Shown: positions 53,007-62,970 of the stretch, piece after piece
Layout: the number at the start of each line of letters is the position of its first letter
Position numbering within the stretch: the stretch's first letter is position 1
Origin: Gracilariopsis chorda
Lineage: Eukaryota; Rhodophyta; Florideophyceae; Gracilariales; Gracilariaceae
Assembly: GCA_003194525.1 (NCBI GenBank)
Contig: NBIV01000092.1
Span: forward strand, 62,001-126,000
Length of the DNA: 64,000 bases
Direction: 5' to 3'
Made by a program: the position numbers and the translations under genes
Notes under the pieces: generated by a model
The model's database searches: none
What the model was told of the DNA's origin: nothing
Seen by the model: the letters and a program-made list of their open reading frames with translations, nothing else

Positions 53007-55681
53007 TTTCAAAGACCAGAATGAAGGACAAGCCTTGCCGCTATTCAGTTATGTGGGGTAAGAGAATATCAAAAGACTTGTAGCGGTAGACGCGAGAAAC
53101 GAATTTGAATGATAGCAGATACATCCGCATTCTAATTGAAACGATGTATGACACGGCGTCCTGATGAACGTGGAACTGTTTGGGAGCTGCTGTCAAACAG
53201 TCACGTCGTTTTGGTTTGCAACTTTATTCCGTCTAATTGAAGCCTATTTGTGGATAAAGCGCACCAAGGTGCAAATGTACTCAGGCGCTCTCGCTTATCA
53301 GGCTGTGGCCGTCCATGCTCGCTGTATAAGTGCCGTACTGTGTTAATCATTCGTCCGTAACTCTTTTTAGCCATTGTTCAGCTATGAACTACCAAGGGTA
53401 GTCGAAAGGACATCAGAGGCACACATGTATTACTCAATCTGCGTCGGGTGAGGGCTTTCGTACCACAGCAGATCGGATGGAAAGCAAACTTCATCGCAGA
53501 TGGGGATTAGAATGTCTCGGCCTGTGACGGCTGAAAAACACAAAAGATCGAGAAGGATTCTTGTGCGACCAGGCAATGTTTCTGGTTCCATCGATGTCTT
53601 CATTGGCGGTTAAGGGTTGGCGGTGTACTGTATCTATGGCAGACAACAAGCCACGTCACTTGTTAATACAGTTAACAGGACGGATTCATTCGCTTATGTA
53701 ATTGAAGCCCGTACACTGCGCTCATTTCCTTCCTCATTCTGTGTTCGTCAGGACAACTCCAGTGTTTTCCGCGGTTGTTGTAGTCTGCCAAATGGAAGGA
53801 GAATGATTCGTTATGATTGTCCTTATAATCGGTGCTACGGACTCAAAGAGCCTAGATATCTGATGAAGTACTAAACAAAATGTTCTATGTCTGAGAATAC
53901 TTTGTCCAGGACACAAGATCCGCCTTCTAGTAGATGTGTGGCTGTCTTCCCTCTAGTCATATAACTGTGGAACCATGATCACGTCTCCAGAGTAGGTCAA
54001 CGCCGAATCGAGAGAAGTTCTATGACAACCTTTCCCACCACCCTTTCGAAATCTGCCCTGTGGATCTATAAGTAATCCCCAATACAGACGCAGGTGCGGC
54101 TGAAGAGTATGTCGTGACCACAGAAACTGTTATAGCTCATCAAGAGGTGCGAGACCTCAATTCACATCATGTTGGGCTAATGAATGTGGAAGAACTGCAG
54201 CTTGTGCTGCAGCCGGTGTGCACAGCAACGAGCAGTGCCACTTTTGCAGACTGGTCAGGATGTTTGGGAAGGCAGTGCGCACATAACTGTGCTGAACTTC
54301 GTCATTGGTAGGGACAGAACTACTGCTGAAAGCTATGCATATGATAGAGTAGATCGCGCGCTTGCTGTAGGATAGAGAAGAGACAGGCTAACGAAGACAA
54401 AGACGAAACTACGATTTCTACCGCGATTATAGCTGCTTCTTCGGCGATTACTATGGGCTTAGCGGCCTTGAAATAACGCGATGCGGGTGAAGGCCAACCT
54501 GCCGAATACTCCGAACTTTTGCGTTCTGAATTAACGGAGGAAGATAACGGCTACGCTTCCGATTACTCCGCGGAATCACCAGTGCTGAAATAACAGGGTT
54601 GTAGGAAAACTTTCTGTGACGAGTACCCCGAGTGTTAAAGTCACTCTGAACTAACGAGCGGCGCGTGCAGGTCAGCACGCCAGAGTTCCTCGCCAATAAA
54701 CATCAATGGGTGGTTGCACAAGAGCCATCAGTTGTCGTACCTAGAGCACAGTTTACTATTCGGTCTCCGTGGTGTGGCGACCCTCCTACTAATGCAGGTA
54801 GGAGGAAATCCAAATGGAGAAACATCTGAGTCCGCAATGGAAAGCGGGCTTTCGCGGAAGAGAAGAGCTCATATAATTGGTATGTCGAAGCCGGAACTGG
54901 ACTTCAGAAATCGGGCTTCACACAATGCATTACAATCATTTGTCCAACATTACTTTCGATCTCTTCCCTCTGGCGAATTAATGGCGAACATGCCCCTAAT
55001 CCTCAGGAAGAGGTATGGAAGGCGGCCACTCAATAAAATGCCGGGTAAAGAATTTTGTGTACCGTTTTACTGGAGATGATAAAGGGTGCTAGCTTTAACC
55101 CTTACTGCTTGTGCACAGTTCAGTGGGTACAACGGTAGACAATCGAAGTGTTTTGTAAAGCCTTGAAAACAAACTTTGCTCACAACACTTGTGTCGTCTG
55201 GGGTAATTAATGAATATTGAGGTCATTTCTCATTCCATGAGGGCCATGGGACAAGCTCTCGTATAGCAAATCTTACTCCGATTTTGCACGAGTACATGTC
55301 GCTGATTGTGCCTATGGTGCAAGGGGTAGCAATTGCTACGAGCCTTGGATTTCTTGCTGAGTGTTTCTGGTAAATGTCTTGTTCTTCAAATTTATACTAA
55401 GGGCCGACATTCATAGATAACGTCGCTCGAACGCATGGTACACCATTCTGACCATATCCCACGCTTTCAGTAATGTTCTTACGCTTTACTTGGGCCGCTC
55501 CACCCCGACGAATACCGAGCCATTGGTAAACCATTTTAACTTGTCATGCCAACCATCGCAGAATTTGTTGCTCCTTTACGTCACAAAGCTCCACACATAC
55601 AAAGAGTATAAGAAGGTGCGCAGGTGGTTGTCTTAGCCACAGATACCATCATAGGCAGCTCACATCAGCAACACATCAAAC
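53007..55681. other. 2.7-kb region without recognised genes
   Basis: It contains TACCAAGGGTA (53390-53400), a GGTGCTAGCTTTAACC palindromic stretch near 55087 and GGGGTAGCAATTGCTACG near 55324. Frames reach 121 codons (54714-55079, plus; starts MHKSHQLSYL) but show no domain, signal or neighbour support. A TATAAG at 55607-55612 belongs to the next gene. Confidence 0.35.
55607..55612 (+). promoter_or_regulatory. TATA-like element of the Gly-rich protein gene
   Basis: TATAAG in AAAGAGTATAAGAAGG, 75 bp before the ATG at 55682. Spacing is similar to that of the redoxin TATA-like site (65-70 bp). Support is by position only. Confidence 0.4.
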
Positions 55682-56683
55682 ATGAGTTCTGTTTGTTTCT
55701 TTGTCATTTTGGTCGTTCTCCTTCATCAAGCGTTCTGCCAGGCACCTGAGGCTCCAGTTTCACCATCTTCGCCAGCACAACCAAGAGCCAACTCTTCTGC
55801 TACCAGTTCTAATGGCTTTGGTTTCGGTACAGGTTCTCCTGGTACGGGAGGGGGCGGCGGTTTTGGTGCCAATGGAGGTGCTGGTTCCGGTGGGGGGTCC
55901 GGCACGCCATTAGGTGGATCTGGTGGTGGTGTAGGTGTGTCTGGAGGGTCCTCAGCGGTAGGATCCGGATGCACATCTGGTTCATGTGGCGGGGGTTCAG
56001 CTATCGGAGACATGTCCGATGGGAAATCAAATATCACAGCCCCTGGGTCAAACGGTTTTGGTTTTGGATCTGGGGCGCCGGGCTCTGGTGGGGGTGGAGG
56101 ATTCGGTGCTAATGGAGGCGGGGGTTCCGGCGGAGGTGGAGGAGACAGAAATGGCGGTACTGGAGGTGGATCTGGTGCGTCCACAGGTTCAAGAGCTACT
56201 GGTTCCGCTGCCACAAACACCTCTACAGGCGGCGGTGTCGTTACTGGGAGCAGGGTGACACCTCTTCCCGTCTTTCTTATAATGGATGATGCGAACCAGG
56301 TTCCTCCATCTGATTCAAGCATGGACGAGACTACCACTTCATCAACAACCTCGACAACATTAGCAACCGCTGTACCCCCAAGATCACCCAGTCTCGCCGA
56401 TGATCCATTTGCTACTAAACCACCAAAGCCCAAGAGAGCTTCACCCACAGCCGTATCTGTTTCTGGAGTACTACCACCACAAAAGACAATTTCAGCCGGC
56501 GCAGGAAAGAACTCGGAACTAGATACTGCTCTATCGAAATCTGATGAACCCGTCTTCACGGCAGTTCCTCCGAGAAACGTTAGGAGTTTACGTGGAGAGA
56601 AGAACGAGGGCATGAAGGATGCCTCCGGACCTTTTCCAAGTCCGATTCCCGTTGCAGTGAAAGTTCTGAACTGCAGTCATTAA
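55682..56683 (+). CDS. Secreted glycine-rich cell-wall-like protein
   Basis: 333 residues with a signal peptide (CFFVILVVLLHQAFCQA). Residues 40-190 are Gly/Ser-rich and contain two near-identical copies of SNGFGFGxGxPGxGGGGGF followed by GANGG (about 44 and 119). Between them is a CTSGSCGGG segment with two cysteines. The C-terminal 140 residues are Ser/Thr/Pro-rich with short clusters (TTSSTTSTTL) and a possible O-glycosylation tract. There is no GPI-like tail or membrane span. Consistent with an extracellular-matrix protein. Convergent with NOP2. Confidence 0.75.
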   Translation: MSSVCFFVILVVLLHQAFCQAPEAPVSPSSPAQPRANSSATSSNGFGFGTGSPGTGGGGGFGANGGAGSGGGSGTPLGGSGGGVGVSGGSSAVGSGCTSGSCGGGSAIGDMSDGKSNITAPGSNGFGFGSGAPGSGGGGGFGANGGGGSGGGGGDRNGGTGGGSGASTGSRATGSAATNTSTGGGVVTGSRVTPLPVFLIMDDANQVPPSDSSMDETTTSSTTSTTLATAVPPRSPSLADDPFATKPPKPKRASPTAVSVSGVLPPQKTISAGAGKNSELDTALSKSDEPVFTAVPPRNVRSLRGEKNEGMKDASGPFPSPIPVAVKVLNCSH

Positions 56684-56960
56684 GGCAAGCATTGAAGAAA
56701 ATTAATATCATGTACAGAGAATGACGGAGCGTTTGAGATTTCTCTTCTGTCGACCAGTTGTACGAGAACTGTCGTTACCTGCGCCATCTTCTCATTCATT
56801 AGGTAGATAGGGCAGGGTACTGCAACAGAAGCTATAAGCTGATCCTTCTGGCAACGCCCAAATGAAAGATAGAAGAACATATATACGTTCCAAGTAATGG
56901 TTTGCATGCACGATAACCACAAAACGAGACAACAAGAAGTTGCGCTACCCAAGGTAAAGT

Positions 56961-58919
56961 TTACCGTTTAGACTTTCTTTTACTCTTCTTTTCCTTAGTC
57001 CGCATCTTCTTCGTGTGCTTCTCCTGTTCCTTATTGTTTGCTTTGGCTTCTGCGTCATGCTCAGCTTCAGATGCTTTGACATCAGTCATTTCTTTGTCTA
57101 CTTGCTCGCTCTCGTTCTTTGCAGAGTCGAAGTCCTTCTTATTAGAAAGCTTCTTAAGCTTGCAAACAAAAAACCCGTCCAGATTGTGAATGTGTGGGTG
57201 TATGCGCCTTGACAAGCGAAGATCTGGATGGAATCTGTGCTGTTTCATACGGGTAAAACCAGGAATACCGAGTGACAAACCTGATTCGACAATCCTAACA
57301 TCGCGCTTTCGTAATGCGTAATCAATGACAGCCTCGTTTTCATCAACAAGGACAGAACATGTAGAATACACAATGTATCCCCCGGTTGGAGAATCTGGAT
57401 TCAAAGAGTCGATTGCAGCCAATATAAGTTCCTTTTGTATTCTCGTTGTGTTATAAAGGTCCTTGCGTCTTCGATTCATCTTCACAGCGGGGTCATGGCT
57501 AATGATTCCAGTTCCAGAACACGGAGCATCAAGCAACACCCGATCAAAACATGAGCCGAATACAGAAGGGATTCGCATGCCGTCATAGTTGCAAACAATC
57601 GTATTCCGTAACCCCAGACGATGCACATTTGCAACAAGCGCCTTGATCCGATCCTTTCTCAGGTCATTAGCTACGAGAACTCCGGTGTTATTCATAACCG
57701 CACCAATATAGGACGTCTTCCCCCCAGGAGCAGCGGCAAGATCCACAATCTTCTCATTTTCCTTGGGGGCCAGCGCAACTACAGGAAGGAAACTAGAGGC
57801 AGATTGAATCATGTAGTGACCAGCCAAATATTCTGGCGTAGCACCCACGGGAACCTGAGATTCGTACACAACAAGCCCTACTTTTGACCATTTGTCGATA
57901 GGGTCGACATTCATTCCACGGGATATGAGTGCCTGTGCAAGTTCTCTTCTTCGTGTTTTCAAGGTATTCGTTCGGATGGTGAGCGGTCGTGGTGATTCCG
58001 ATGCCTCCATGAAATCCACAATCTCAGCGTTCGGGAAGATATCCATGAGCATTTCAGCCAGTTCTTCATTATAGCCAAAGCACTTACACACAGAATCCAG
58101 CAAACCCTGCATGTACTCGGACCTAGACCTATTCGGTTCCTTGCGGGTCTTAAAGTCAGCTAACACATGTAAAATAGCTCGAATTGTTTGCAGCATGTCC
58201 TCCCGAGTTTTGACGTTGTCTTCGTCACCGTCTTGTACGCCACCTCGACCAAGTACCCCCGTTTCCAGTCTAAACTGGTCGAGGTGTTGACCTGCTCGTT
58301 TTCGTTCATCGTGCATTTCTGCTGCTGCGTCATCGGCCTGTTGTTGTCGTTCCTGCAGTATCTTTTCCGAAGCGAGTTCAAGTTTGTCAGGAGGCAGTTC
58401 GTCACTTTCAGAATCTTCTTCATGCTCCGTAGAGGAGTCGCCCTGACTGCTGTCGACTTGTGCATCATTACTGTTAATTGGAATGCTTAGGTTTTGGACA
58501 TGGTCAAGTTCACTGGCATCCGAATCGCTCTCTTCGCCACTTTGCAACAGTTTCATTTTGGTGGTTTGCTGTTGTTTCGTGGTAGAGCTGTCGCTCTGTT
58601 TAACTTTTAGCCACTTTGCATTCTCATCAGAGAAGGGCAATGCGTCTTGCTCTTGACTATCATCTTTGTTCTTGGCTTCGTTTTTGCGCCTCTCTTTTTC
58701 CCAGTTCTTCTTTCGATTGATTAAAGAAGAGAGTTGGCGGTCTTCCACTTGTTCCTTTCCAGCCTTTTCAAGCTGGTATGCAAGGCGTCGACGGCGTATT
58801 CTGTCGCGCTGACCGGCACCCACATCAAAGTGGTTGACCTCTTTGGCATCGGTGTGCTCCAAACCTGTGCCGTGGACGCGACGACGTTTCCGACGGCGCG
58901 CTCTTCCAGTGCCACCCAT
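56961..58919 (-). CDS. NOP2: NOP2/NSUN1 rRNA m5C methyltransferase
   Basis: 652 residues, single exon. Basic/acidic N terminus (RARRRKRRRVHGT; DSDASELDHVQ) of about 230 residues. The conserved NOP2 N-terminal region precedes LTIRTNTLKTRRRELAQAL. The S-adenosylmethionine motif is DLAAAPGGKTSY (about 395). Catalytic cysteines are in DAPCSGTG (about 464) and YSTCSV (about 517). The end is Lys-rich with a nuclear/nucleolar signal (KKMRTKEKKSKRKSKR). NOP2 methylates a cytosine in large-subunit rRNA and is needed for 60S assembly in the nucleolus. Length is slightly above yeast Nop2. Divergent with the methionine synthase reductase gene. Confidence 0.94.
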   Translation of the reverse strand: MGGTGRARRRKRRRVHGTGLEHTDAKEVNHFDVGAGQRDRIRRRRLAYQLEKAGKEQVEDRQLSSLINRKKNWEKERRKNEAKNKDDSQEQDALPFSDENAKWLKVKQSDSSTTKQQQTTKMKLLQSGEESDSDASELDHVQNLSIPINSNDAQVDSSQGDSSTEHEEDSESDELPPDKLELASEKILQERQQQADDAAAEMHDERKRAGQHLDQFRLETGVLGRGGVQDGDEDNVKTREDMLQTIRAILHVLADFKTRKEPNRSRSEYMQGLLDSVCKCFGYNEELAEMLMDIFPNAEIVDFMEASESPRPLTIRTNTLKTRRRELAQALISRGMNVDPIDKWSKVGLVVYESQVPVGATPEYLAGHYMIQSASSFLPVVALAPKENEKIVDLAAAPGGKTSYIGAVMNNTGVLVANDLRKDRIKALVANVHRLGLRNTIVCNYDGMRIPSVFGSCFDRVLLDAPCSGTGIISHDPAVKMNRRRKDLYNTTRIQKELILAAIDSLNPDSPTGGYIVYSTCSVLVDENEAVIDYALRKRDVRIVESGLSLGIPGFTRMKQHRFHPDLRLSRRIHPHIHNLDGFFVCKLKKLSNKKDFDSAKNESEQVDKEMTDVKASEAEHDAEAKANNKEQEKHTKKMRTKEKKSKRKSKR

Positions 58920-59544
58920 CTGAATCGAAAAAAGAGAAGCGCAGCTCTGTTTCTCTTCCGGAAGTGCCTAGAAAAAGAAGTCGTCTGACCGTAGCGCAAC
59001 CAACCGAAACCTACCTTCGACTTTGGCTTTAAGAGGTTGTTTGCAAATTGGGAGTGCATGGGCGATGATGCGCACAGTGGACATGCCGGGATCAAAACTA
59101 CGCCACCGTCGTCACCGCCGTCGGATAACACGTTTCACACGTTTCGCAGGTAGAGCTCTCGTGAGCGGTGATTGGTTAAGAACAAAAGGGCCATGCTTGG
59201 CCACGGAAGAAGGTGGCACGTGATGTCGCTGTGGCTACCGACGCGCCGTTGTGCTCGATTCACGGATGCGTGGCAGCGAGCTGTCGCTGGGTCGTGGCTG
59301 ACACATTTCTACTCTACATACCAGACGCCGTCCGCTTGGCGCTGTCACGTTCAGGTATCTTTCTAAGACGCTACACGGTTCGTGGCCCACCGCTGAAGAG
59401 GAACAGCTATTTCAAAACCGACGAGCGGACCTTCAACCTGCACTTGAGTTGACTCGGTACGCAGCGTCCATATTGTAACTCATCCCCATCTCGCTCTCTA
59501 ACATCGCGTACCGCACTAAAACCGCACCCTGTTCTAGAGCTAGC
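58920..59544. other. Divergent NOP2/MTRR region
   Basis: 625 bp. Frames here are shadows of each other. No TACCAAGGGTA element was seen. Confidence 0.35.
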
Positions 59545-61482
59545 ATGTCTCAAAATGCACCCCTGGTCAACGTTCTCTACGGCACTGTCACCGGGAATGC
59601 AGAGGAAATAGCCCGTCGAATTCACAACGAGCTTCCGTCGAAAAAGCACCTTCAGCAAGGCCTACTGAGGAATCTTGCAGATTACGCAGATGTCCCGGCC
59701 TTCAACAAACCAACCCTTTCATCGAACGTTTACAACATCATCGTCGTTTCAACCACCGGAGATGGTGACCCTCCGGAGACGATTCGCCCGTTCATGCGTC
59801 TAATCCGCAAGAAGGACCCGAGCAAGCTTCAAGGCTTGCAATACGCCGTGCTCGCGCTTGGGGACACCAACTACGAGAACTTTTGTAACACCGGAAAGCG
59901 CATTGATAACGCGTTGCCCAAACTTGGAGCTACCCGCTTTCTCAAAAGGGGTGAGGCTGATGACGGTGTCGGCTTGGAAATCGTTGTAGAACCATGGCTC
60001 AAGAACATGTGGCTAGACTTGGAGCGCATCGCTGCTGAAGCGCAGAAACTTCCCGTAGAATCTCCTGTTTCTTCTGAAGCTTCTGCAGAACCATCTACTG
60101 ACAAAGAATCACCTCAAGCCGAAGTAGACGAATTGGAGCTACTTGTCAAGGCTATCTCCATCGAAGAACTGGGCTTTGACGAAACCAGGCTTCCAAAGAT
60201 GTTCCCGCCTAAGGTCATTGCTAATGCTGTCGGTGAAACGGGAGCTCATCAAACTCCCCTCTCTGTAAGCCCATCGTATGATTCGAGCGTTGTGCGTAGG
60301 GCTACCGTCACCGACGCGAAGAAGTTGACGTCTTCCGACTGCGAAAAGACCGTTTGGCATATGGAACTGTCCTGTGATTCTTCTAACCAGATCAAGAGAA
60401 AGTATCGCCCTGGAGATGCGTTTGGAGTCATTGTGGAAAACGACCCGAGTGAAGTGCAACGCTTTTTGAAGATACTCCAACTTGAACGTAATCAAGTACT
60501 TCGGCTCTGTAAGGAGAGCGGCAAGGAAATCGCGACCGCTTCTGTTTTGCAGTTTGTGCAGCAACGAATTGATCTCAGAGCGATGCCGAAGAAGTCTTTG
60601 TTGCGTGCAATGTCAGACCATTGCCTGGATGTTGAGGAGCGAAAAACTCTGTTGCATTTGTGTTCACGAGATGGGCGAAGGCAATACACAGAACAGGTTA
60701 CGAAGAAGGAGCTGTCCATTTTGCAATTGCTCGAGGATATGGCGCCCTCGTGCCGAGCTCCGCTATCTCTGTTTTTGGATCTGCTTCCAGCAGTCGCGCC
60801 AAGATGGTATAGCGCTACATCTTCCCCGGAGCTGGATGGGAGTTCTGTACTGCAGTTCGCATTCAGTGTTGTCGAAGCAGGCCTAGCTACTAACTGTCTG
60901 GCTCGGCTTTGTCAAAGTTTTGCAGATGGACAGCATTCTTCGGAGGTATTATTAATTCCGCGCGAGTCAGACAGCACCAGCCATTTCCGACCGCCGGCTT
61001 CCTTGAAGACGAGCTACATAATGATTGGCCCCGGGACCGGGGTGGCGCCATTCCGCGGATTTTTGCGCGAAAGGCTGCATCAGATGAGTCAAAGTGAGGA
61101 CAAGGAGGTGGGAACTACAACCTTGTTCTTTGGATGCAGGAACCGCGGTAAGGATTTCCTCTACGAGGATGATTTGCTGGAGTTACAGGAAAAGAGGGCT
61201 CTTGATAAGTTAGATGTAGCATTCTCTCGTGACGGCCCGAAGAAGGTTTACGTTCAAGACCGTCTCATGGCATGCGCCAGAGAGGTTGCTGAGGTCGTGA
61301 AGAGTGGGGGTTGTCTTTATGTCTGTGGAGACGGCGGAGGTATGGCACAAGGAGTACATGCTGCTCTTGGCGACATCCTTGCGGAGTTTTGCTGTCATGG
61401 AAAAGCGGAAGACGGCAAGGCCATGCTCCGTCAACTTGCGGAAGAGCAGCGTTATGTTCGTGATATCTGGTTCCATGGATAA
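59545..61482 (+). CDS. MTRR: Methionine synthase reductase-like diflavin reductase
   Basis: 645 residues, single exon. FMN/flavodoxin domain at about 8-155: YGTVTGNAEEIA, then VVSTTGDGDPPETIRPFM, then GDTNYENFCNTGKRID and ADDGVGLEIVVEPW. The last two are typical of methionine synthase reductase rather than CPR or NDOR1. A charged linker (150-200) follows. FAD domain about 240-480 (RPGDAFGVIVENDPSE; RWYSATSSPE in place of RxYS/T). The NADPH part has GPGTGVAPFRGFL (about 494) and CGDGGGMAQGVHAAL, ending YVRDIWF. It transfers electrons from NADPH to reactivate cobalamin-dependent methionine synthase. NDOR1/TAH18 remains a lesser alternative. Confidence 0.85.
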   Translation: MSQNAPLVNVLYGTVTGNAEEIARRIHNELPSKKHLQQGLLRNLADYADVPAFNKPTLSSNVYNIIVVSTTGDGDPPETIRPFMRLIRKKDPSKLQGLQYAVLALGDTNYENFCNTGKRIDNALPKLGATRFLKRGEADDGVGLEIVVEPWLKNMWLDLERIAAEAQKLPVESPVSSEASAEPSTDKESPQAEVDELELLVKAISIEELGFDETRLPKMFPPKVIANAVGETGAHQTPLSVSPSYDSSVVRRATVTDAKKLTSSDCEKTVWHMELSCDSSNQIKRKYRPGDAFGVIVENDPSEVQRFLKILQLERNQVLRLCKESGKEIATASVLQFVQQRIDLRAMPKKSLLRAMSDHCLDVEERKTLLHLCSRDGRRQYTEQVTKKELSILQLLEDMAPSCRAPLSLFLDLLPAVAPRWYSATSSPELDGSSVLQFAFSVVEAGLATNCLARLCQSFADGQHSSEVLLIPRESDSTSHFRPPASLKTSYIMIGPGTGVAPFRGFLRERLHQMSQSEDKEVGTTTLFFGCRNRGKDFLYEDDLLELQEKRALDKLDVAFSRDGPKKVYVQDRLMACAREVAEVVKSGGCLYVCGDGGGMAQGVHAALGDILAEFCCHGKAEDGKAMLRQLAEEQRYVRDIWFHG

Positions 61483-62970
61483 GGTGTAATCTGGTTATCG
61501 CGCTATGTGTTAGAGGCCTGGAGCTCCTTAATCCTCGGCAAACGGTCACTCTTGGGTATTCTGTTTCATACATTCTGTGGAGGATTATGTGCTTCAGGCG
61601 ACGGCTATAGATAAAATAGTACTTACCTACGTGTGGCAGTGTATACTTGTCCTTGTAAATGCGAGCTCGTCCATATTGCCTATTCTGCAATAGCGATCAA
61701 AGTTCTTCAAAGAAACCATTGCATCTACCGACGGTATATGTCGTAGGTCTACGATGTGAGCAGCTCTTCCCGTCACTGCTTCACGTTGTCGGCGTCAGTT
61801 AGGCCACGCTGGTCTCTCGCGGATGATATCCTTACACCGCCGGCATGCGGGAGAAAGCGTTTCAGCTAGCACATCAGCTACTTGTGATCAACAGTGTTTT
61901 CGACTCCTTGCATATACAATTCGGTGAGCAACCCCTCTTCTTATTTGGTAGATAAGCAGCCTTAGGTCCAGTTTGAAGGGGCAACCGGCATAAATCTGAG
62001 CTGGTGTTAAAGGGTTACTGTTGGTTTGCTCTTCGAAATCCTCTCATTTCAAAAACTCTTGTCCAGCGGCTGTGTTCAGTACAACCGTAAGTGTCGCAAC
62101 CAGGTATAGTCACTCACGCGCTTCCAGAGACTTTACCTGCACTTGGATTTCTTCGTTAAGCGGAACGGACTGCTACTTTCTTTGCACTACCATTTTTTCT
62201 GAGTTTGACTCGGTGCTTGTGTTTCCCAAAGACGGAGTCTGAGCAAAGCCTAGCGGCAACGTTTATCAACCTAGTACGCACCTTACGTACATTAATAGTG
62301 CATATTAAGCTTCTCTCTCTCTCTCTCTTTTACGAGTACACTACTTTAATTCTTACTTAGTGCAGATACTAAGCTTGTCAACTACGTATTGAGTCCTACT
62401 AGGCTACAAAAAAATGAGATGATCCTTGTCTTAGTCCTTGAACGCTGTGTGAGCGCGGTACAAACTCTCGAAACTCTCCTATGTTTCTTCAAACCACACC
62501 AGAGATGTGAACCTGACAAGAAAGGGCATGAGCGTTGTCCTACAACAAGTACCAAGGGTACACGCTGACAACGAGCCTTGAAACAAAACACTCGGGACTG
62601 CAAAGGCTGAGATCCGCCAACGACAACTGAAGGATCGGCACCTTCTGTGCCCATTCAAAACACAAAAATTTACGTACCGACTGTTAGCCTTCCCTTATTC
62701 CTTGGTGAGCTCGTGTCACGGTCGTATGTTTTGGAGCTGCAGTCGTGACCACATGCGTTTCTGGGCAGGCGGCATGCAGCCATGTACCGAGTTGAGTGCA
62801 GGTACAGTCTTGGCTAGACTGCAGTTTTGCTCAGTCGCTATCGAGTTGGGTGAAATCAGGAAACCATCCCCCGCACGACAGTATGCAGAATGGTTCAGAT
62901 ATGGCAAACACACTTGAGGGAGGGAGGCCACGTAACTGGGCGTACCAGCAATAGTCTCGAAGAACGAGGG
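61483..62970. other. 1.49-kb intergenic region
   Basis: It holds a retrotransposon 3' end at 62312-62371 and an exact TACCAAGGGTA at 62550-62560. Open frames of 60-140 codons show nothing recognisable. Confidence 0.35.
62312..62371 (-). mobile_element. Retrotransposon 3' terminus with GA-repeat tail
   Basis: Read on the minus strand: a frame end SALSKN then stop, followed by about 14 bases similar to the 33.7-kb copy, then TAAAAGAGAGAGAG. The stop region and the spacing to TAAAAGAG match 33.7 kb. Only about 60 bp of the element is preserved. Confidence 0.75.

Noticed and set aside
54714-55079. 121-codon plus-strand frame (MHKSHQLSYL)
   Set aside because: No recognisable motif or signal peptide, and it lies in a region with several equally long random frames.
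53007-55681. Search for tRNA or snRNA genes
   Set aside because: I looked for B-box-like TTCGANNC contexts and clover-leaf arms and found none convincing here or elsewhere in the window.
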